DNA from: a virus
Virus record (IMG/VR): IMGVR_UViG_3300008259_000143
Coordinates: 1-39,564 of that record
Reading direction: 5' to 3' (one strand)
Length of the DNA stretch: 39,564 nucleotides
In this document: positions 10,971-19,198 of the stretch, piece by piece
Position numbering within the stretch: the stretch's first letter is position 1
Layout of the letters: each line of letters starts with the position of its first letter
Program-made: the position numbers and the translations under genes
Notes under the pieces: generated by a model
The model's database searches: none
Told to the model about the DNA's origin: nothing
Seen by the model: only the letters and a program-made list of their open reading frames with translations

Positions 10971-13190
10971 GTGCCAACTTATGACATTACAGAAGATGTC
11001 CCGATTGACCTTGCTGTCCCATCAACTGAATCAACCTTTGAGTTAACTGATACAGCATACGATATTGTTATTGATGACCTACCTTTCATCGTTAAGGTAA
11101 GTAACCAAGACCCATACCGCCGTGAGACTGCTCCATACAAAAAGGAACAGTTTGATAACAGCACCGAACCAGGTGAGCAATCGCTTACTGGTTGGTGGCT
11201 ACGTTCACAGACATCATGGCACAACGGTGCAGGTATCTCGTTCTATGAACCAGGTACTGACTACCAGAATGTAAGCCATAGGTTTAACGATAGCCGTGGT
11301 ATTGACGTATGGACTATTGGTGAGGCAACACTTCTTCCAGAAGTTGTTGACGTTTACACTGGTAATAACTTAATCAATGCTGCCGTTGGTAGCGATGGTA
11401 CAACAGATGTACTTGTATCTGGTGACTCAGTTGGTGCACTAAAGAAGATTACCTTCAGTGGTGACAGTGCCGCAACTGCTACAGCGTACACAATCTCAAC
11501 TCATACTGCCTATCCGTTTAGTTCTGTAACTACTGATGGTACAAACTACTACGCTACCTGCCCTCGTGCTATCCACACTGGTCCTATTGGTAGCGACTCT
11601 GATGTACTTGCATTTAAGTTTAGTAACTCTGACATAACTAATACCTTCATTAAGTACGTTAAAGGTTATGTCCTACTTGGGCTTAGACAGTCAATCTACA
11701 ACATAAGCATTGTTCCTAGCGGTGCAAGCAGAACAACATCAAGTCATGGTCATAGTAGTGGAACCGATACTTTACCATTAACTTTAAAGACACACATTAA
11801 TCCTAACTGGATTTGGAATGACGCAACCGCTGGTCCTAATGCTATCTACATGTCTGGCAACGCTGGTAACAACGGTGAAATCTGGCAAGTTCTATTTGAT
11901 GAAGCAACAAACTCCATTGATATGCCAGGTGCAACTATGGTTGTGTCCCTACCTGATGGTGAAACTGTTAACGCAATCCATTACTACCTAGGCGTACTAG
12001 CCGTTGGTACAAGTAGAGGACTACGTATCTGTCCAATCAATGGTAATGGTCAAGTTGCTATTGGTCCATTGCTTTATGAAAACGGATACTACCCAGTAAG
12101 TGGATTCACTGAAGAGGGTAACTACATCTATGCAGCAACTAAGGCTGATAACGAAGATGCAAGCAACACTCATGCTTGTTTAATTCGTGTAGATTTATCT
12201 GCTCAGTTTGATGATGGAACCTATGCGTTTGCCCATGACCTTGAGTACCGTAGTTCTGTCAATGAAGCCTACGTAATTAGCAATAAGGCTTTGACGAGTA
12301 ACGTTGCTACTCTAACAACTAACGTTGCACATGACTTCAATGTTGGCAATACAGTTACAGTCTCTGGTGTTGATGCTACGTTCAACGGAACATACACCGT
12401 TACAGCAGTTACATCTACAACATTCTCCTATGCAAAGACAGCAACCAACGTTACCTCGGTAGCGTCAAGTGGTTCAGTATCTGAGACAGCAAGTGACAGT
12501 GAAGCAACAGAAGTTTATAGTGTAAACAATCGCATTGTTATGGTTGTTGAAGAAGATGAAGGCACAAATACTGGTGAACTTCATATTGAAAGTGCAACAC
12601 TTAAGCGTGACACTGGCTGGTTACAAACTGGAAAGATTCGTTACGGTACTATTGAACCTAAGTTCTTTAGATACATCAACGTCCAGTGTACCACTGGTCA
12701 AGGTGACACCATCGTTGTATCAACTATTGACAAGAACGGTTTAGAGAACTCTATCGTTACCTTGTCTGAGGGTCTAAGTAATCAAGATGTTCTTATTGTT
12801 ACTCCATCTACTAAGCAAGAGTACATGGCATTTAAGTTTACGTTTAACAACGTAACCGATGACCAAGACCTGCCAGTAATGGAGGCTTACCAGATTAAGT
12901 CTACACCTGCTACTCGCCGTCAGCGTATGTACCAGTACCCACTGTCATGCTATGACAATGAGATGGACAAGTTCAGTGCTGTCTTTGGCTACACAGGTCG
13001 TGCAATGGAATACATCCAACGTATTGAAGCCATTGAAGAGACAGGCAAGTTTGTTAACGTAACTGACTACCGCACTGGTGAGCAGTATCAAGGTGTAATT
13101 GAAGAGGTTCGTTTCACTAACGAATCTTCCCCAGATAAGAACAACAACGGCTTCGGTGGCTTGTTGTTAGTAACAGTTAGGAAACTATAA
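10971..13190 (+). CDS. Large tail nozzle-like structural protein
   Basis: A 739-residue, almost all-beta protein starting at GTG with AAGGAGC upstream. It has a repeated blade-like pattern with Gly/Asp/Thr turns (for example TGNNLINAAVGSDGTTDVLV and LGVLAVGTSRGLRICPINGN), which suggests a beta-propeller-like body. Near residue 440 is an inserted Ig-like segment (VAHDFNVGNTVTVSGVDATF). The C-terminal part has YIQRIEAIEETGKFVNVTDY. Size, beta content and position after adaptor and collar fibre fit the tail nozzle of podoviruses. A central tail hub is an alternative. Confidence 0.6.
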   Translation: MPTYDITEDVPIDLAVPSTESTFELTDTAYDIVIDDLPFIVKVSNQDPYRRETAPYKKEQFDNSTEPGEQSLTGWWLRSQTSWHNGAGISFYEPGTDYQNVSHRFNDSRGIDVWTIGEATLLPEVVDVYTGNNLINAAVGSDGTTDVLVSGDSVGALKKITFSGDSAATATAYTISTHTAYPFSSVTTDGTNYYATCPRAIHTGPIGSDSDVLAFKFSNSDITNTFIKYVKGYVLLGLRQSIYNISIVPSGASRTTSSHGHSSGTDTLPLTLKTHINPNWIWNDATAGPNAIYMSGNAGNNGEIWQVLFDEATNSIDMPGATMVVSLPDGETVNAIHYYLGVLAVGTSRGLRICPINGNGQVAIGPLLYENGYYPVSGFTEEGNYIYAATKADNEDASNTHACLIRVDLSAQFDDGTYAFAHDLEYRSSVNEAYVISNKALTSNVATLTTNVAHDFNVGNTVTVSGVDATFNGTYTVTAVTSTTFSYAKTATNVTSVASSGSVSETASDSEATEVYSVNNRIVMVVEEDEGTNTGELHIESATLKRDTGWLQTGKIRYGTIEPKFFRYINVQCTTGQGDTIVVSTIDKNGLENSIVTLSEGLSNQDVLIVTPSTKQEYMAFKFTFNNVTDDQDLPVMEAYQIKSTPATRRQRMYQYPLSCYDNEMDKFSAVFGYTGRAMEYIQRIEAIEETGKFVNVTDYRTGEQYQGVIEEVRFTNESSPDKNNNGFGGLLLVTVRKL

Positions 13191-13439
13191 ATGAGTAAGA
13201 AGCAAATCAAAGACATCTCAGGTCGCATGGTGGCTGTAGTTATTGCATCCGTTATGGGTACCCTTGGTGCTGGTGCACTACTTGGTATTGATACTTGGAA
13301 GTCTGCTGCACTAGCAGCAATCATGGGTGTTGCAGTTGTATCAGAATCCCTAGCCCGTGGTTACCTCGGTGATGGCAAACTTGATGACAAAGAAATAAAC
13401 GACTCATTTGCTAAGGCTAACGAGAAGAAGTCTAAGTAG
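13191..13439 (+). CDS. Small membrane protein, holin candidate
   Basis: An 82-residue protein immediately after the nozzle-like gene. It has a short basic N-terminus (MSKKQIKDISGR), two closely spaced hydrophobic segments (MVAVVIASVMGTLGAGALLG at 13-32 and AALAAIMGVAVVSESLA at 39-55), and a charged tail ending ANEKKSK. Two membrane spans with a charged C-terminus, in front of a peptidoglycan-peptidase gene, fit a class II holin. A second two-span protein is found at 14580, so the roles (holin and antiholin) cannot be assigned. Confidence 0.6.
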   Translation: MSKKQIKDISGRMVAVVIASVMGTLGAGALLGIDTWKSAALAAIMGVAVVSESLARGYLGDGKLDDKEINDSFAKANEKKSK

Positions 13440-13442
13440 TAA

Positions 13443-14579
13443 TTGAAAAGGAAACTCCGCTTAGGGATTGTTTCTTTTATTGTAGGTTCGTTAATGCTGA
13501 CATCACCAGCAGATGCGAACGTGGTGTGTAACACATACACATACACTGGTGATGATGACTCTGCTTTTGCAGCCAATCTACCATTCACTCTCTCACTAGG
13601 TAGCACGGAATACAGCAATGTATTCGTGTCAACTAACGGTACATTAACCTTCGGTCAACCTGACGGTGCGTACTGGGACTATCCACAAACCCCATCAGTA
13701 TCTGTTGCAGGGTATGACTGGGTTAGTTTCGGTGAGGGTGCATACCTGTCGTTTGGTTCTACCGAGAATACGTTTTGTGCTGAGTGGTCTGTAAGACCAT
13801 TCCCACAATCAACTGGTGAACTAACACAGATTAGATTAGTCATCAACCGCAGTGCTGATGGTGGTTGGCACGGTGAAGTGGTCACCTTTGGGTGGACACC
13901 AGCCAACTTAAGACGTGGCATTAGGTTTGAACAGGGTCAACCTGTTGTACCTATAGCAGCAGCGTTTGATGTTAATGGTGGTGTACCTGTAGAGGTACTA
14001 CCTGCTCCAGTACCATCATCGTTTACTGAACCGCCTGTCGTACCAACGCCAGAACCTACGCAGACTGTAGAACCTGAGCCAGTCCCAAGTATTGAACCAA
14101 CTCTGGACCCAGAGCCAACGCCAATACCTGAGCCTACTCAAAGTGAATCACCATCTCCAGAGCCTACTACAGAACCAGCCCCCGTTGTAATTGTCGCTGA
14201 ACCTACACCGTCCCCTTCCCAGGAAAGTGTCGTGCCAGTACCTGAGCCAGAGCCAACCCTAACGGTTGAGCCTGACCCTTCCCCCACTCCTACAGAAACT
14301 CCAACCCCTGAAATAGTCCCCGAAGAAACCCCAGAACCACAGCCTACAATAGCGATTGCTGCCCCTGTAAGCCCCGTAGAGGAGTTTCTAGCCCAGGTTG
14401 ATATAGAACTACCAACCTACCTAGAATCTGTTCCTGGAGCCGTACAGATTGCTGCCGCAGCGGAGGCAATTATGGCTATCGGAAGTGACATGACACCTGA
14501 AGAGAGAGAAGAATCTCAAGGTGTCGTAGTGGCTGCAGTTATCGTAGGTCAGTTAGCCCAAGTCAGGAGACTTAAGTAG
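13443..14579 (+). CDS. Secreted protein with Pro/Glu/Thr-rich stalk in lysis cassette
   Basis: A 378-residue protein starting at TTG. The N-terminus MKRKLRLGIVSFIVGSLMLT followed by SPADA is a clear Sec signal peptide. Residues 27 to about 175 form a beta-rich domain with two Cys (VCNTYTYTGDDDSAFAANLP; FVSTNGTLTFGQPDGAYWDY). Residues 190-310 are a long Pro/Glu/Thr/Ser stalk with repeated PEPT units, like cell-wall-spanning stalks. The C-terminal 65 residues are helical. It resembles host surface proteins more than virion proteins. It could act outside the membrane in lysis, in wall remodelling, or in blocking superinfection. Confidence 0.7.
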   Translation: MKRKLRLGIVSFIVGSLMLTSPADANVVCNTYTYTGDDDSAFAANLPFTLSLGSTEYSNVFVSTNGTLTFGQPDGAYWDYPQTPSVSVAGYDWVSFGEGAYLSFGSTENTFCAEWSVRPFPQSTGELTQIRLVINRSADGGWHGEVVTFGWTPANLRRGIRFEQGQPVVPIAAAFDVNGGVPVEVLPAPVPSSFTEPPVVPTPEPTQTVEPEPVPSIEPTLDPEPTPIPEPTQSESPSPEPTTEPAPVVIVAEPTPSPSQESVVPVPEPEPTLTVEPDPSPTPTETPTPEIVPEETPEPQPTIAIAAPVSPVEEFLAQVDIELPTYLESVPGAVQIAAAAEAIMAIGSDMTPEEREESQGVVVAAVIVGQLAQVRRLK

Positions 14580-14762
14580 TTGTTTAAACGGCTAAAGAAA
14601 TATTTAAAAGAAATTACGGCTGAGACATACACCTTGGTCGGACTCGGCATTGCTTACTTTACGTTAGACGGCAGCGCTAAGAAGGTTACAGGAGTGCTAA
14701 TCATAGTTGGCTTTATTCTGTGGCTCATAACTATCCCCCTAAGAGAAGAGGATGAAGACTAA
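14580..14762 (+). CDS. Two-span membrane protein, holin candidate
   Basis: A 60-residue protein whose TTG start directly follows the preceding stop, with AGGAG ten bases upstream. A basic helix (MFKRLKKYLKEITAET) leads to one hydrophobic segment (YTLVGLGIAYFTL, 17-29), a short loop (DGSAKK), a second (VTGVLIIVGFILWLITIPL, 37-55), and an acidic end (REEDED). It overlaps the start of the M23 endolysin gene, the classical holin position, so it is the better of the two holin candidates. Confidence 0.68.
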   Translation: MFKRLKKYLKEITAETYTLVGLGIAYFTLDGSAKKVTGVLIIVGFILWLITIPLREEDED

Positions 14763-15193
14763 TGGCTTCACCAATGCAAGATAAAAAGTACAAGGTCACG
14801 ACACCCTTCGGAGTTGCAGGGAAACGCTGGTCCTCTGGTCGCCACGAAGGAGTGGACTACGCTGCACCAGTAGGTGCCATTGTTGTCGCACCATGCGATG
14901 GCAAGGTAGTTCTAGTTGGTCAGGTATGGGGTGCTGCTTTCGGACAGCACTCAGTCCTTCTAAAGGTTGAAGGTGGACACCTTCTTTTTGCTCACCTATC
15001 CTCTTACAAAGTCAAGGTCGGACAGAATCTTAAGGCTGGAGACTTCATCGGTAAGGTTGGTAAAGAAGGAAACGTCACAGGTCCTCACTTACACATGGAA
15101 CTACAGGCAGGACCACGCTGGAAAAAGGGTGGCGGTCTAGACCCTAAGGCTATCATCGGTGGAGCCGAGAAACCAGCAACACCAGAGGCTTAA
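14762..15193 (+). CDS. Endolysin, M23 family metallopeptidase
   Basis: A 143-residue protein that is essentially one LytM/M23 domain. Zinc ligands are visible: H28 and D32 in GRHEGVDYAAPVG, and H111 in TGPHLHMEL; H78 (LLFAHLS) and H109 are the expected catalytic histidines. It would cut peptide cross-bridges in host peptidoglycan. There is no signal peptide and no separate wall-binding domain, so export must depend on the adjacent holin-like proteins. It follows the two-span gene with overlapping stop and start bases. Confidence 0.88.
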   Translation: MASPMQDKKYKVTTPFGVAGKRWSSGRHEGVDYAAPVGAIVVAPCDGKVVLVGQVWGAAFGQHSVLLKVEGGHLLFAHLSSYKVKVGQNLKAGDFIGKVGKEGNVTGPHLHMELQAGPRWKKGGGLDPKAIIGGAEKPATPEA

Positions 15194-15679
15194 TTGCTTC
15201 ACAAGATAGTAGCGATATCTCTAAGCACTGCTCTTGTTCTTGTGTTGTCCTCATCACAGGTTGATGCAAGTGCAAGTAAGTTAAAGAAAGACGAGAGCAC
15301 GGTATCACTACGCACCAATAAGTGGACTGACGTTCCATTTAGTGGTGGGGATTCCTTCACCGTAAACGGTGAGAGAACCCTATGGGTTTCACAGTTGCAC
15401 ATGCAGTGCCAGAAGAAACCACGTTACGTCAAGATGCGACTGGCTCGTCATCTACCCGATGGTAAGTTGGACACAACTGGTACTACAACCTATGCATACC
15501 CAAAAGGTATAAAGGTGTGGAACGGTACGTTGCTCTGGGAAACCAAGAGTATCTACCCTATGACTGTCCAATATAAAATCATGGGTGGCAGTGGATGTAC
15601 CTCATCCAACCGCCAGTTCAAGTGGTGGCAACCTGGTGAACCCTTCCCAGAAGAAGTCCCCACGGACGTAACACAATAA
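15194..15679 (+). CDS. Secreted small protein at the end of the lysis cassette
   Basis: A 161-residue protein starting at TTG directly after the endolysin stop (AGAGG upstream). Residues 1-25 are a signal peptide (LHKIVAISLSTALVLVLSSS, then QVDAS). The mature part is a single beta-rich domain with VSLRTNKWTDVPFSGGDSFT and WVSQLHMQCQKKPRYVKMRL, and two Cys (in MQCQKK and GSGCTSS) that may form a disulphide. The function is unknown. Its position as last gene before the terminator and its export signal suggest a role outside the membrane during lysis. Confidence 0.7.
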   Translation: MLHKIVAISLSTALVLVLSSSQVDASASKLKKDESTVSLRTNKWTDVPFSGGDSFTVNGERTLWVSQLHMQCQKKPRYVKMRLARHLPDGKLDTTGTTTYAYPKGIKVWNGTLLWETKSIYPMTVQYKIMGGSGCTSSNRQFKWWQPGEPFPEEVPTDVTQ

Positions 15680-15685
15680 AGAAAA

Positions 15686-15719
15686 CCCCCCAAGGAGCAA
15701 TCCAAGGGGGGCTTTTTTT
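15686..15719 (+). terminator. Rho-independent terminator of the late operon
   Basis: CCCCCC (15686-15691) pairs with GGGGGG (15706-15711); GGA and TCC pair inside around a GCAA loop, and a run of seven T follows (15713-15719). It ends the rightward virion block seven bases after the last stop. An A-rich stretch on the other side suggests that it may also work for the converging leftward transcript. Confidence 0.9.
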
Positions 15720-15834
15720 ATTTGTGCTGGCAGTAGCAACCAATATAATTACACTTGGCATGTAGCATTGTAGATACCTGCTTCATGTTTATCTTGCTTG
15801 CATCTCCTGCATCACGGCAGTTCTTGCATATCAT
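15718..15834 (-). CDS. Cys-rich microprotein at the end of the leftward block
   Basis: A 38-residue gene with AGGAGG placed six bases before its ATG, inside the end of the sigma-like gene. It begins MICKNCRDAGDASKINMKQV and ends KCNYIGCYCQHK. CxxC near the start and C..C.C near the end form a plausible zinc site. It runs to the T-run of the late terminator, so it is the last leftward gene. Function unknown; a DNA- or protein-binding zinc peptide is likely. Confidence 0.72.
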   Translation of the reverse strand: MICKNCRDAGDASKINMKQVSTMLHAKCNYIGCYCQHK

Positions 15835-16510
15835 CTGTTACCTCCTCGTTATCTTCATCCTTGAATGGTGCAAAGCCACCAAGTTTCCTGACTATCTTGT
15901 TCAGTGCACGGTTAGCAGCCATAGCCGTAGCCTTAGGCGATGGTCGCTCACTGTTAGTATCCTCATGCAACTGTGTTGAGTCTACATCTTGAGCATAGAA
16001 CAAGAAAACAAGGTTCTGTTCCACCTCATCTAGTTGCTCAAATGCACGGCGGATGTCAGCACCATAAGCCATCCAGTCACCAGACTCTGATGGAGCCTTG
16101 GTGCTACGACCCATGTTAGTCATTGCTGTTTCTAGTTTCTCCCAGTTGTCCGTAAGGACACCAGGAATAAGCATCTTAACAAAGTCTTTGCTGTACCAGA
16201 AGTTATCCATTGCATTGTAGCCCTCGGCTACTGCCTTCTCCTTGACACAGTAGTCAAGAGCAGCGTTGCGTAGGGACTTAGCAATCAACTTGTCGCAAGA
16301 CTTCTGGTCTTGCTCAGCCTTCCACCTAGCAATGTTGTTAGGGTGTTGGGCAAACCATAGCCATAGTTCCTGCTCAATGTCAGCACGTTCCACCATGTTG
16401 TACTTGTTACGGTACTCACTGGCAATCTGTTGCACCATGTCATAGTATTCTGTGACTTGTTCTTCTTGTAGTCTGCGGATACGCATGGCATCTTCTACTT
16501 GGTTACACAC
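15812..16510 (-). CDS. Sigma-70-like regulatory protein
   Basis: A 232-residue protein starting at GTG overlapping the upstream stop. The region YRNKYNMVERADIEQELWLW (about 35-54) resembles sigma region 2 with its D-x-x-Q-E-L-W motif. A second helical region, FEQLDEVEQNLVFLFYA, followed by ATAMAANRALNKIVRKLGG, is like region 4 with its helix-turn-helix. The two are joined by a variable linker. It could redirect host RNA polymerase to phage promoters. Similarity is at pattern level, and an unrelated helix-turn-helix protein is possible. Confidence 0.55.
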   Translation of the reverse strand: MCNQVEDAMRIRRLQEEQVTEYYDMVQQIASEYRNKYNMVERADIEQELWLWFAQHPNNIARWKAEQDQKSCDKLIAKSLRNAALDYCVKEKAVAEGYNAMDNFWYSKDFVKMLIPGVLTDNWEKLETAMTNMGRSTKAPSESGDWMAYGADIRRAFEQLDEVEQNLVFLFYAQDVDSTQLHEDTNSERPSPKATAMAANRALNKIVRKLGGFAPFKDEDNEEVTDDMQELP

Positions 16511-17253
16511 TATTTACCCCACACCTTTCCATCAACAACAAACGTGCCGTCCTTGTGGATAGGTATAAGTTTAGGTGTAACCTTTTGTCCGTCAATGTAA
16601 AGCACACCGATAGCCTGTTGCCAGTTGGCAATGCCACCCTTTAGGTAAGATGCTTTCTTCTGGTCCATTAGGTTGCCTACTTCAAGTCCCCAAATGGTAC
16701 GGGTAGACACACCTGATACAGATTCGGTGTAGTGCAGTAGTCCTGCTCTATGTGTATGACCACATACTACGGACATACCAGTCTTCTTAGCCAAACCAAG
16801 GGCTGTCTGCCCACCAGTTTGATTCACAGAACCTTCATCGCCATGCAAGAGTAACCACTTAGGTGCCACTTCCCACGGCTTGCTGTGGTAGGTGATACCT
16901 AGTTCTTTTAGGCGGAGGAAGTTCTCTAACTCAAACTCAGGGGCACCCATCAAACCTGGTGCACGCTTCATAATGGTGTTGTATAAACGGTCAGTGTGGT
17001 TACTACGTGTCATGTGTGTAACCTGCAGGTCTTCTAGAACCTGCACAGTTGCATCACGGTCACGACCAATGCTACGTTCATACTCCATTGGTGTGCCCAT
17101 AGACCAGCGACTGATAGTTTGCATGTCCATCTCATCACCAACGGATACCACATCATCAGGCTTGAAAGCCTTGATGAACTTGGCTACGTTAGCAACTGCT
17201 CGCTTGTCATGGTAGGGAACTTGCAGGTCACTAACAATTACTTTAACCTTCAT
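16510..17253 (-). CDS. Calcineurin-like metallophosphoesterase
   Basis: A 247-residue enzyme with the motif series of this fold in order: SDLQVPYHD (D9, H15), VSVGDEMD (D40), RSNHTD (N85, H86), LLLHGDEG (H137) and VVCGHTHRAG (H166, H168). These residues bind two metal ions. Family members in phages act as nucleases or phosphatases; the substrate here cannot be read from sequence. It sits in the replication block next to the DUF1599 gene, so a role in DNA or nucleotide metabolism is likely. Confidence 0.85.
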   Translation of the reverse strand: MKVKVIVSDLQVPYHDKRAVANVAKFIKAFKPDDVVSVGDEMDMQTISRWSMGTPMEYERSIGRDRDATVQVLEDLQVTHMTRSNHTDRLYNTIMKRAPGLMGAPEFELENFLRLKELGITYHSKPWEVAPKWLLLHGDEGSVNQTGGQTALGLAKKTGMSVVCGHTHRAGLLHYTESVSGVSTRTIWGLEVGNLMDQKKASYLKGGIANWQQAIGVLYIDGQKVTPKLIPIHKDGTFVVDGKVWGK

Positions 17254-17255
17254 GG

Positions 17256-17762
17256 TTAATCCTTTGGTTTGGGGAAAGTGCCATCAAGAATCATCATACC
17301 GATAACTCCGTAGTTGGCAATATCCACGAACGTATCCCTCAGCGATTCGTTCTCAGGCTTAGCACCTGACTGAATAAGGTTTACTAACCGTGACATCTTG
17401 TCATATAGCCGTACCTGTAGCCCATTAAGTGGTCCACCTGGTGCGTTCTGTATGTTGTTAGGACCATAGTCATTCTGTTTCTTGATTAAGATGTCAGATA
17501 ATTCTTCATAGATATCCCATGAATCCTGCTCAAAATCTGTTGGATACATGTCATCCCATGCGGTGAAGGTAACACATGCTTCGCATATGCAGTCATCATC
17601 TACCTCAAAGGCATCCTTGTTATCTCCAATGCCAAGGTCTCCCCTGACTCGGTTAAGCCAACCTTGGAAATCAGCAAGCCCATTTCCGAAAGCCTCCCAA
17701 TCAGAAAGGTTATCTCTTCTTGAGTGAACATAGTCATCCCATTCATCCTTCATGTGGCTCAT
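17256..17762 (-). CDS. DUF1599 (nucleotide modification-associated domain 1) protein
   Basis: A 168-residue protein. The C-terminal half has the conserved pattern of DUF1599: ILIKKQNDYGPNNIQNAP, then GLQVRLYDKMSRLVNLIQ and SLRDTFVDIANYGVIGMMIL. The acidic and basic residues of helices like these resemble all-alpha nucleotide-binding proteins. The N-terminal 80 residues (with CICEAC) are variable. The family is common in phages and is linked to nucleotide metabolism or base modification, with no proven reaction that I can name. It overlaps the primase gene by four bases. Confidence 0.8.
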   Translation of the reverse strand: MSHMKDEWDDYVHSRRDNLSDWEAFGNGLADFQGWLNRVRGDLGIGDNKDAFEVDDDCICEACVTFTAWDDMYPTDFEQDSWDIYEELSDILIKKQNDYGPNNIQNAPGGPLNGLQVRLYDKMSRLVNLIQSGAKPENESLRDTFVDIANYGVIGMMILDGTFPKPKD

Positions 17763-18376
17763 GCTGATACCTTGCTCCTTAGATAGTCGTACCCTTGTGA
17801 TAGGTACATTGAATTAACATCTTCACCGTCTGGCATCTGTAGTGTTACTACTGACGAGAGTTCTTTTGCGAGGTTCTTTGCGAAGTCCGACCCTGGTTGG
17901 TCACCGTCAGCAAAAACATAGACCGTCTCAAAGTCTTGGAGGATGCGTGAGTAATGTTTCTTCCACGAGTTCGCACCAGGTACACCCACAGCAGGGATGC
18001 CACACTTATAGTGCAAAGTAATCGCATCAATCTCACCTTCACATACCGCAATGTAATCTCCTGCTGATTGTAGTGCTGTTACGTTGTATAAACGGGTAGA
18101 AGTCCCTGGTAAACCCATGTATTTGGGTTCGCTGTTGTCCATGCTACGGAACCTAATGTCAACCACACCTGTTGGTGTGATGTACGGGATAACCAAGCGA
18201 CCAATGTATGCCTCGTGACTAGGTAGAGGTTCTGCGACTACTCCGAGGTGGGCTGTAGCCCCGTCTTCTAGAGATAATCCCCTCTTTGCTAGGTACCCTT
18301 CTGCCAGATGAATGTTTGCCTTGTATGTTGCTGTGGCTTTCGCCAGTGATTGTTTCTGCGATTGTGATAGCCTCAC
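17759..18376 (-). CDS. DNA primase, Toprim part (separate reading frame)
   Basis: A 205-residue frame starting at GTG with AGGAG nine bases upstream; the open frame extends to 18562 but the earlier part is out-of-frame primase sequence. It holds the primase core: YLAKRGLSLEDGATAHLGVV, GRLVIPYITPTGVVDIRFRS, then the Toprim motifs VCEGEIDAITL (metal-binding Glu) and VFADGDQPGSDFA (Asp-x-Asp). The zinc-finger part is in the frame at 18219-18590, shifted by one base, so primase is made either as two chains or by +1 frameshifting. It primes DNA synthesis at the fork together with the ATPase at 19767. Confidence 0.75.
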   Translation of the reverse strand: MRLSQSQKQSLAKATATYKANIHLAEGYLAKRGLSLEDGATAHLGVVAEPLPSHEAYIGRLVIPYITPTGVVDIRFRSMDNSEPKYMGLPGTSTRLYNVTALQSAGDYIAVCEGEIDAITLHYKCGIPAVGVPGANSWKKHYSRILQDFETVYVFADGDQPGSDFAKNLAKELSSVVTLQMPDGEDVNSMYLSQGYDYLRSKVSA

Positions 18377-18590
18377 GAAATCCCACTCCTTCTTTCTCCA
18401 TAATAATTTTATAAGTATCACCCTTGACTCCGCAAGCATGACACACGAATATGTTTTCTGTTGTGTTGACACTAGCAGATGCAGTGCCATCCTCGTGAAT
18501 CGGACATCTAATCTTTTGCCAGCCCCATGTTTCACGTATGTTTGTTGCACCGTAGTGTTCAAGCACAGGTTGAATGCTGTGCTTATCCAT
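18219..18590 (-). CDS. DNA primase, zinc-finger part (N-terminal)
   Basis: A 123-residue frame that starts like a full primase (MDKHSIQPVLEHYGATNIRE). It carries a CHC2-type zinc ribbon: CPIH and, 18 residues later, CHACGVKGD; a GVGFREAITIAETITG helix follows. From about residue 85 the sequence becomes an Arg/Ser-rich tail (RRRGYSPPRSSRRTST) that looks like out-of-frame reading, while the expected continuation lies one base on in the frame ending at 17759. The overlap is 158 bases. The cause is a sequencing error, a genuine split, or programmed frameshifting. Confidence 0.72.
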   Translation of the reverse strand: MDKHSIQPVLEHYGATNIRETWGWQKIRCPIHEDGTASASVNTTENIFVCHACGVKGDTYKIIMEKEGVGFREAITIAETITGESHSNIQGKHSSGRRVPSKEGIISRRRGYSPPRSSRRTST

Positions 18591-18676
18591 TATCTATCCG
18601 CCAACCATACTGTTACTATTGCAAATACTAGTATTATGGAAAATACTCCACCAAATGTTTGTATTATTTCTAGCAT
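18590..18676 (-). CDS. 28-residue single-pass membrane peptide
   Basis: The ATG overlaps the stop of the nuclease gene upstream (TAATG) and the stop overlaps the ATG of the primase gene. The peptide starts MLEIIQTFGG and has a hydrophobic core VFSIILVFAIVTVWLA before DR. Exact fitting between two genes with overlapping codons at both ends argues that it is translated. Function unknown. Confidence 0.65.
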   Translation of the reverse strand: MLEIIQTFGGVFSIILVFAIVTVWLADR

Positions 18677-19011
18677 TAGTATCCTGCTTCCTCCAGTAGT
18701 TTAAACCACTCAGACACTGGCATAGTAGCGTACCACTTGCCAACATCTAAGGTGCCTGTCTTCTTGTGTATGACAACGCCTGTCTCAGCCTTGTCGTTAG
18801 CCATCTCAACTTCTAACTCTTTCAACCACATAGATAACTTCATCTCCTTGTGGTTCTTTACCTCTATAACAACAGCAGGTAAGCCAGCAATGTCACCACG
18901 GTCATTGACCCCATTAAGCGCACGTCTTTCCACATGTTTACGTCCCTTGCTTATCAGCCAATTAACTACGGCAGTCTCAGCAGACGTACCCTTTATCTTG
19001 CTCTTATTCAT
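18676..19011 (-). CDS. PD-(D/E)XK nuclease, Holliday-junction-resolvase-like
   Basis: A 111-residue protein with the layout of small archaeal-type resolvases and VRR-like nucleases: KIKGTSAETAVVNWLISKG (helix with the conserved Glu), then DRGDIAGLPAVVIEVKNHKE, which holds the D and the E-V-K catalytic triad. A basic KLSMWLKELE helix follows. It would resolve branched DNA or trim ends during replication and packaging. Structure-specific cleavage is inferred from the family. It overlaps its upstream neighbour by eight bases. Confidence 0.78.
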   Translation of the reverse strand: MNKSKIKGTSAETAVVNWLISKGRKHVERRALNGVNDRGDIAGLPAVVIEVKNHKEMKLSMWLKELEVEMANDKAETGVVIHKKTGTLDVGKWYATMPVSEWFKLLEEAGY

Positions 19012-19198
19012 ATCTGATTCCGTCCGCTATCATAGAGAACTGTAGTTGTTCTGCGACCCACTCTAGTGCACTGCACGCCTCATGTAAGTCTTGCTCACAG
19101 AAGTCATCACCGATATCACGGATGACCCTGATGATTTCATAGAAGGACACGTACTGCTCACCGTCATAGAACACACGGGATATGTGTCTGCCTTCCAC
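19004..19198 (-). CDS. Small acidic protein of unknown function
   Basis: A 64-residue protein starting at GTG immediately after the stop of the 24-residue peptide gene. It reads MEGRHISRVFYDGEQYVSFY and continues with a helical acidic part (IIRVIRDIGDDFCEQDLHEA). The YDGEQYVSFYEIIRVI stretch resembles a small beta-hairpin-helix unit. No family recognised. Confidence 0.6.
   Translation of the reverse strand: MEGRHISRVFYDGEQYVSFYEIIRVIRDIGDDFCEQDLHEACSALEWVAEQLQFSMIADGIRYE

Noticed and set aside
18377-18562. N-terminal 62 residues of the longer Toprim frame as real protein
   Set aside because: They are an out-of-frame reading of the primase zinc ribbon; Cys ligands and family pattern exist only in the other frame.
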